34,763 bases of DNA from a virus. Shown piece by piece: positions 31,030 to 34,763 of this stretch. Each line of letters starts with the position of its first letter. The stretch's first letter is position 1. The translations under genes were made by a program, and so were the position numbers. Where the stretch lies: IMG/VR virus record IMGVR_UViG_3300050821_009471, positions 1-34,763 of that record. One strand, 5' to 3'. The notes beneath the pieces are model-generated. The model ran no database searches and was not told the DNA's origin. It saw only the letters and a program-made list of their open reading frames with translations.

Positions 31030-31943
31030 CTAAACCCAAAATCTGATGTTCGTTTAAAATCGGTAATCCCCTGAGGTCCCTTAGGGCCCCCACCCAAGGT
31101 CTTTCCGTCGGTATTCCCATTGTCGCCCCAACCTAGGTTCTTTTTGTGCCCGAAGGCTGTATAGAGGCAGTACCTAAGTCCATCGACCGCATGATCGTTC
31201 TTCTTGACAGGCTCCTCAATTCCTCTTTCAGCCTTAGCGCTGTCCCATACATATGATTCGATCTCTCCAATGAGATTGGGACAACACTCCACCACTTTAA
31301 GCTCATGATTAGAAATGAGGTTAGCAACAAACGTAATGCCAGGGAAGACGTCGTTCTTCGCTTGTATAACGCGCATTCCTCTCCTCTTGAGCTCCACCTC
31401 AAAGGACTCCGCAGATGGGTCAAGGTAGATTCCTCTAACATTATATCCCTCGATAAACTGTTGCAAATCATCCGCAAGCTCCGAGTTTAGTTTCTGTCTG
31501 TAGGTTTTCTTGCTATCCCAGTAAAACTCTTTTTCCACCCAAAAGTGAGGACTATGGGTATTGTTATGACCCACAAGCACAGCCGCAAAGGCATTGTGTA
31601 TTCCGTAATCAACGCCAACAAAAAAGTTATCGGCATAATGTGGAGCGCGATCCAAGACGTGCGAATCGCGGCTAAAATCACTATAAATGGCACCTTCCGC
31701 AGCAACCCACTCGCCCAGAATGTAGCGACGATAGAAGAGGCCCGTATATTTGCTCTTAAGCTCATTCTTCTTATCTTCGGACAGAGCGGGATTGTCATCA
31801 ACGGTGAAGTGCAGAGAGTAGCAATAACCAGGATCTGAAGAGTTAATCAACCTCGTTTTCACTGGGTGCACAGGCGAATTCGGGTTACAAGTGGCGATCA
31901 TTTTCGACCAATCATGACTGAGGCGAGTAGTAAGCATGTCCAC
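31026..31943 (-). CDS. terL: Terminase large subunit, C-terminal part (nuclease domain)
   Basis: Gene-finder version of the 3' half: starts at MDML but in-frame coding extends upstream to GCT at 32009 (AIQGNTHSLAYVDE, Walker B). Motifs: CNPNSP (coupling motif, SAT-like), VGVDYG (nuclease acidic residue), YLDPSAES, and KNDHAVDGLRYC (last metal-ligand region). With the N-part it makes a 430-aa enzyme that packages DNA. The true start is in the upstream ORF; see the 50-nt insert. Confidence 0.85.
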   Translation of the reverse strand: MDMLTTRLSHDWSKMIATCNPNSPVHPVKTRLINSSDPGYCYSLHFTVDDNPALSEDKKNELKSKYTGLFYRRYILGEWVAAEGAIYSDFSRDSHVLDRAPHYADNFFVGVDYGIHNAFAAVLVGHNNTHSPHFWVEKEFYWDSKKTYRQKLNSELADDLQQFIEGYNVRGIYLDPSAESFEVELKRRGMRVIQAKNDVFPGITFVANLISNHELKVVECCPNLIGEIESYVWDSAKAERGIEEPVKKNDHAVDGLRYCLYTAFGHKKNLGWGDNGNTDGKTLGGGPKGPQGITDFKRTSDFGFR

Positions 31944-32368
31944 GAAATTATAAGGGATAGTAGTAAGCTCGTCGACATATGCAAGTGAGTGGGTGTTGCC
32001 TTGGATAGCTCAAATTTCCAGCCCTTCGCCCCCCACCAATTAAGGCAGGGGGCGTCGGGCCGAACTGACCCTTCATCGTGCGCTCCGATTACGCGCACCT
32101 GCTTATCACCGATAATAAGCGTCTGCGTTCCAGGCTTCCAGATACAGTAGCCCCTAAGTATTTCGTCCGTCAAGAACTTAACAGCGTTTGTTTTAATCGC
32201 CCCAAAAGAGTTGCCGATCATGATGATCTTGCTATCGGGACAGTTGTGAACAAGTTCCACGAACCTGATAAGTGTCGCGTGTGTTTTCCCACTGCGCACA
32301 GATCCGTGAGCGATGTTAATCTTCGCTACTGACTCGTAGATGAATTTCTTTTGCTTTTCAGAGAGCAT
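31898..32368 (-). CDS. terL: Terminase large subunit, N-terminal part (ATPase domain)
   Basis: First 103 codons (to CGG at 32060) encode the ATPase start: GSVRSGKT (Walker A, ~21-28), IIMIGNS, and VIGAHDEGSVR. Beyond 32060 the reading is of the 50-nt insert and then out-of-frame sequence to 31898. No good SD before ATG 32368 and an overlapping plus-strand start region suggest unusual regulation. Confidence 0.85.
   Translation of the reverse strand: MLSEKQKKFIYESVAKINIAHGSVRSGKTHATLIRFVELVHNCPDSKIIMIGNSFGAIKTNAVKFLTDEILRGYCIWKPGTQTLIIGDKQVRVIGAHDEGSVRPDAPCLNWWGAKGWKFELSKATPTHLHMSTSLLLSLIISWTCLLLASVMIGRK
32010..32059 (-). other. 50-nt frame-breaking hairpin insert in terL
   Basis: Lies between CGG (Arg) and GCT (Ala) of an expected GAHDEGSVR|AIQGNTHSLAYVDE. 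Outer stem 32064-32057 with 32024-32017 (8 bp), GA/AA internal loop, inner stem 32054-32044 with 32037-32027 (11 bp), loop TTAATT. No slippery site; a TGA sits in the resume frame just before GCT. Possible hop from GCC (32053-32051) to GCT. Inference. Confidence 0.65.
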
Positions 32369-32411
32369 ATGGACATACTATGAGAAACTTGAGAAGGAAG
32401 TCAAACGCAAA

Positions 32412-32675
32412 ATGGGAATTTATTACTACGCTGTGGATTCTCAAGACAGAACTTTTTTTGAGCCGCCCAGATCATTCAATAATAAAACTCCGGGACTATA
32501 TACAAAGGGAAATCCATTTCCTTCCATGGTCGTTATGATGAATAGCCGAGGATATAATTATGAGATAGAGAACGATGGGGGAGCATTCTATGAAGAATTC
32601 TGTGCTTGGAAAGACGTTACAGAAGAAGTTTATAATGAGCTGTTAACCACTATACCGGGATGGGAAAATGGATGA
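32412..32675 (+). CDS. Hypothetical protein (87 aa)
   Basis: ATG 32412 (MGIYYYAVDSQDRTFFEPP); the longer frame from 32340 lies over the terL start. Aromatic-rich alpha/beta; ends ELLTTIPGWENG. Possible DUF-type small phage protein; function unknown. Confidence 0.5.
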   Translation: MGIYYYAVDSQDRTFFEPPRSFNNKTPGLYTKGNPFPSMVVMMNSRGYNYEIENDGGAFYEEFCAWKDVTEEVYNELLTTIPGWENG

Positions 32676-32817
32676 ACTAGACAGGCTTATTGAGTACTAT
32701 GAGAAGCTTTCTGAGTGGGAACCGCATCATCCTGTAAGGAACTGCGATCTTTTGACTGCGTTGCAATGTGTTCGGCGCGTTCTCCAGCCAGCTTACCAGT
32801 TAAAAGGTCAAGATTAG
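32668..32817 (+). CDS. Small ORF (49 aa) antisense to terS
   Basis: ATG overlaps the upstream stop. MDELDRLIEYYEKLSEW then NCDLLTALQCVRRVLQPAY: looks protein-like, but shares ~130 bases with the terS 3' end on the other strand. May be real or chance. Confidence 0.35.
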   Translation: MDELDRLIEYYEKLSEWEPHHPVRNCDLLTALQCVRRVLQPAYQLKGQD

Positions 32818-33130
32818 CTTTAATATCTTCTATGGCCTTCGAGTCGTCTTTTTCTTTCTGATCCAGACGCTGCTTCCCTAGCCAAATAAGCATAGTAGGA
32901 TTGCCCTCAAGAGCAACTTCATGCTGTTTTTTCTTAAGTTGCTTATCGCCTATTGCTCTCTTTTCTTGGGAGTAAAGGGAAAAAGAGGTCACACCTTTCT
33001 CTTTAATTGTATGATTATAAAGAGTTTCTGGGTGAATGCCGAGAGTGGCTGCGATCTCTACACCATGACAACCGCAGGCTAAGAGTTCATCAACAACCTT
33101 CCAATCGATCACTTTTGCATTGCTAGCCAA
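32687..33130 (-). CDS. terS: Terminase small subunit (147 aa)
   Basis: N-terminal helix-turn-helix (VIDWKVVDELLACGCHGVEIAATLGIHPETLYNHTIKE, residues ~8-45) that would bind packaging sites, central helix (KKKQHEVALEGNPTMLIWLGKQRL), and acidic/polar C-terminus. It is next to terL and has typical TerS length. Confidence 0.85.
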   Translation of the reverse strand: MASNAKVIDWKVVDELLACGCHGVEIAATLGIHPETLYNHTIKEKGVTSFSLYSQEKRAIGDKQLKKKQHEVALEGNPTMLIWLGKQRLDQKEKDDSKAIEDIKANLDLLTGKLAGERAEHIATQSKDRSSLQDDAVPTQKASHSTQ

Positions 33131-33134
33131 TGGA

Positions 33135-33317
33135 TTACCACGTCATATTTATAATTACTTGGACATCATCTTGAGCGCCGTTGAAGTTCTTAATAGCTTC
33201 TTCGACGAGATGAGTGAGAGTTGGATCGTTTCGATCTGCTTTGATGTCGGCACCAATCATGAGGTGCTTTTGCTTAAGAGTTCTTTCATCATTTGACACT
33301 TTAACCGTTACGATCAC
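33135..33317 (-). CDS. Hypothetical protein (60 aa)
   Basis: GTG start overlapping the preceding stop (TAGTG). Beta-alpha plan: VTVKVSNDERTLKQKHLMIGAD...LTHLVEEAIKNFNG...VQVIINM. Unknown; in the terminase operon. Confidence 0.5.
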   Translation of the reverse strand: MIVTVKVSNDERTLKQKHLMIGADIKADRNDPTLTHLVEEAIKNFNGAQDDVQVIINMTW

Positions 33318-33451
33318 TAGCAGCCCTTTTTCATAGCTTTCTTTCCCGCATCGACAGCTTTATCGCGCTTCTTGTCAGCTTTCTCAAGACCTTTAAGGGA
33401 TTTCTCGACGCCTTTGGTCTTCTTTTCAATCGATCTAATTTTTTTATCCAT
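33317..33451 (-). CDS. 44-aa Lys-rich coiled-coil peptide
   Basis: MDKKIRSIEKKTKGVEKS...DAGKKAMKKGC: highly basic amphipathic helix. Stop overlaps next start. Too short for most callers. Confidence 0.5.
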   Translation of the reverse strand: MDKKIRSIEKKTKGVEKSLKGLEKADKKRDKAVDAGKKAMKKGC

Positions 33452-33626
33452 AATAATATGCCTTAAGCCTTCGATTCAATTCATTCGTCTTTTCATGCAC
33501 ATCATGAGGAAGAGACTTACAATCCCCTTTGAATCCGCACAGACATTTAGGGAGCTCGTTATGGTTGTGAGTGCCGCATTTGTCGCATACCCAAAGCTGG
33601 GTATAGTCAATATCAGCTGCTCGCAT
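33444..33626 (-). CDS. Zinc-ribbon protein (60 aa)
   Basis: CDKCGTH (~14) and CLCG (~29) form a zinc ribbon; C-terminal helix HEKTNELNRRLKAYYYG. Start overlaps TAATG with the upstream micro-gene. Confidence 0.6.
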   Translation of the reverse strand: MRAADIDYTQLWVCDKCGTHNHNELPKCLCGFKGDCKSLPHDVHEKTNELNRRLKAYYYG

Positions 33627-33736
33627 TACTTCGCCTTGTGCTTGGCTTCTTTGTGCTTTTCAGCCATTTTCTCTTTCTTCTCGGGCTCTTTACCCTTCAT
33701 CATTTTTTCTTTGTGAGCTTTCGCTTTGTGGGCCAT
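33626..33736 (-). CDS. 36-aa Lys/His/Met-rich peptide
   Basis: AHKAKAHKEKMMKGKEPEKK...HKEAKHKAK: almost only K, E, H, A; could bind nucleic acid. Stop/start overlap with the zinc-ribbon gene. Confidence 0.45.
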   Translation of the reverse strand: MAHKAKAHKEKMMKGKEPEKKEKMAEKHKEAKHKAK

Positions 33737-33797
33737 GTTGAACTCTCAGGTTTTTCCGTATTGTTCAAATAAAGCATTTTCTTGAATTTAGGGGAAG

Positions 33798-33884
33798 TCA
33801 CTTCATGAAATTCGCAAGAGCTATGATGAGGGCAACCCCTATTCCGGTAGCGATAATACACAGAAGAATCTCATCATTGTTCAC
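33798..33884 (-). CDS. 28-aa membrane peptide
   Basis: GTG start overlaps the previous stop by 4 bases (GTGA). Single hydrophobic helix ILLCIIATGIGVALIIALANF with acidic N-end. May be membrane or lysis-related; second such tiny peptide in the window. Confidence 0.45.
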   Translation of the reverse strand: MNNDEILLCIIATGIGVALIIALANFMK

Positions 33885-34081
33885 ACAGCCCCCTCAAACA
33901 TATTCAACTGCTCGATCTTATCATCGGTCTTTTTCCTGGGTCTTATATTCTCAAGAGCCCTTTTTGTGATAGTCAAATCGTCTGTGACGCACTGCATTTG
34001 CTTTTGGAGGCGGCTCATCCACTTTTCGAGGCGAGCGAGTTTATTCAGGGCTGTTTCCTCGAAGAGGTCTAGTTGCTTCAT
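33881..34081 (-). CDS. Coiled-coil small protein (66 aa)
   Basis: Helical (LFEETALNKLARLEKWMSRLQKQM...LTITKRALENIRP) with LFEE/NMFEG ends. Unknown. Confidence 0.5.
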   Translation of the reverse strand: MKQLDLFEETALNKLARLEKWMSRLQKQMQCVTDDLTITKRALENIRPRKKTDDKIEQLNMFEGAV

Positions 34082-34129
34082 TTATCATCCTCATGGTAGA
34101 GTGGCGCAAAAATATACAGGAATGTGTTA

Positions 34130-34381
34130 ATGAAGAAAAGAGATCCGAAACCCGACGACGACGAGAAAGTTCGAAAGGCGTGCCATTTATCAGCAGAGAT
34201 CGTGGAAATAAACAGGGATATAGACCAAACTCTATGGGCATCTGCATTCGCTTTTACTTTAGCCGTCATGTTTAGCTCATCGGCTCCTTATGAGAAATTT
34301 TGCGATTTCTTGGATGAATTGAAAATTGTTTATAAAGACATGTGGGACAAAGAAGGAGCCTATGGCAAAGAAAGTGATTAA
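34130..34381 (+). CDS. Hypothetical protein (83 aa)
   Basis: ATG at 34130 with AGGA eight bases before. Basic N-terminus then hydrophobic ASAFAFTLAVMFSSSA segment, then acidic helix. Could be membrane-associated. Followed by an overlapping gene. Confidence 0.5.
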   Translation: MKKRDPKPDDDEKVRKACHLSAEIVEINRDIDQTLWASAFAFTLAVMFSSSAPYEKFCDFLDELKIVYKDMWDKEGAYGKESD

Positions 34382-34604
34382 AAAAGTTATCGAATTAAAA
34401 GAGAAAGAGCCTGCTCAGCAGACGAAGTGGGAAGTGATGGTTCCTTGCGGAGTAGACGAGTGTAAGGTAATCGAAATAACCGCTGACGGCTGGATTGACG
34501 ATGGGGAATTAACTATTTTCTGGAAAGGGGCGTCCTATGAAGAAGGAGAAGAAGTTGCCGTATTCAAAGAATGGATCTACGCAATAAAAAAACCCTTGGT
34601 TTAA
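34362..34604 (+). CDS. Hypothetical protein (80 aa)
   Basis: ATG 34362 (MAKKVIKK) has AAGGAG close by. Lys/Glu-rich start, then EVMVPCGVDECKVIEITADGWIDDGELTIFW, beta-rich. Unknown; the last codon lies in the terminator hairpin. Confidence 0.5.
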   Translation: MAKKVIKKVIELKEKEPAQQTKWEVMVPCGVDECKVIEITADGWIDDGELTIFWKGASYEEGEEVAVFKEWIYAIKKPLV

Positions 34605-34613
34605 TCCAAGGGT
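34585..34613 (-). terminator. Rho-independent terminator
   Basis: ACCCTTGG/CCAAGGGT 8-bp stem with six-base loop, followed on the minus strand by a seven-T run. It would stop transcription from the gene at 34643 onward. Confidence 0.75.
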
Positions 34614-34642
34614 CCATTTAGAGGATGGAGTCATGAAAACAT

Positions 34643-34763
34643 CTACTTTCTAGGCGTAGACTTACCTTTTTTAGGGATGTGAGCGCCGGATTCTCTAGCC
34701 TTTGAGAGAGCTATTGCAACTGCTTGCTTTTGGGGCTTTCCCGCTTCCACTTCAGCACGGACG
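34643..34763 (-). CDS. Small phage protein with GKPQKQAVAIALS motif (5' partial)
   Basis: Runs off the right end. EAGKPQKQAVAIALSKARESG is characteristic of small basic DUF6496-type phage proteins whose function is unknown. Ends in KKGKSTPRK, terminator downstream. Confidence 0.65.
   Translation of the reverse strand, partial: VRAEVEAGKPQKQAVAIALSKARESGAHIPKKGKSTPRK

Noticed and set aside
31990-32060. Programmed -1 frameshift to join the terL halves
   Set aside because: The -1 frame has a TGA immediately before the resume codon; AAATTT is preceded by G, so no slippery heptamer, and the insert would leave 16 foreign residues in a conserved loop.

Overview
The window is a 34.8-kb piece of a tailed double-stranded DNA phage (Caudoviricetes), probably podovirus-like. 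It carries a near-complete head and tail morphogenesis module on the minus strand: small and large terminase, portal, scaffold, a major capsid protein that resembles the N4-gp56 family, adaptor, large tail proteins, three probable internal/ejection proteins, and a cluster of paralogous tail-fibre proteins. I see no integrase, repressor, replication gene or complete lysis cassette. Shine-Dalgarno sites and TAATG/ATGA gene overlaps point to a bacterial host, but the host cannot be named from the sequence.

Layout. On the minus strand, reading from the right end: small genes (33.1-34.1 kb), terS (32.7-33.1), terL (31.0-32.4), small genes (29.7-31.0), portal (27.5-29.6), small genes including a probable lipoprotein (25.9-27.5), scaffold (23.1-23.7), two small genes, the major capsid gene (19.2-21.8), two related beta-rich virion proteins, adaptor, a 919-aa structural protein, then after a gap three ejection-type proteins (6.4-9.5), two long fibres, a family of short fibre or adhesin proteins, a Gly-rich protein and two tiny genes. 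Plus-strand islands interrupt this: a tRNA and three genes in a repeat-filled block (9.5-11.9 kb), a free-standing HNH endonuclease (22.0-22.6), a run of six small genes with a metallophosphoesterase (23.8-26.0), two genes at 32.4-32.8 and two at 34.1-34.6.

The unusual biology is in the capsid and terminase genes. The major capsid gene is split into six exons (two of only 36 and 45 nt) by five related group I introns. I derived the splice sites from P1 pairing (U.G at every 5' site), the shared 3' end ending in G, and reading-frame restoration; the spliced product is 319 aa. Two introns carry small Cys-containing ORFs whose ribosome-binding site lies in the ribozyme core, and an HNH endonuclease gene sits next to the gene in the opposite orientation.

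In addition, capsid exon 3 and the terL ATPase domain each contain a short frame-breaking insert (37 and 50 nt) that is not a group I intron and forms a hairpin with a similar loop (UGCCU(U)AA). Both genes are essential, so the inserts must be bypassed or removed, or the genes are dead. They look like candidate translational-bypass elements of the T4 gene 60 / mitochondrial byp kind. In the capsid gene an in-frame UAA directly follows a GCC codon, and a second GCC 28 nt on restores the frame. This is an inference from sequence and needs RNA or protein evidence.
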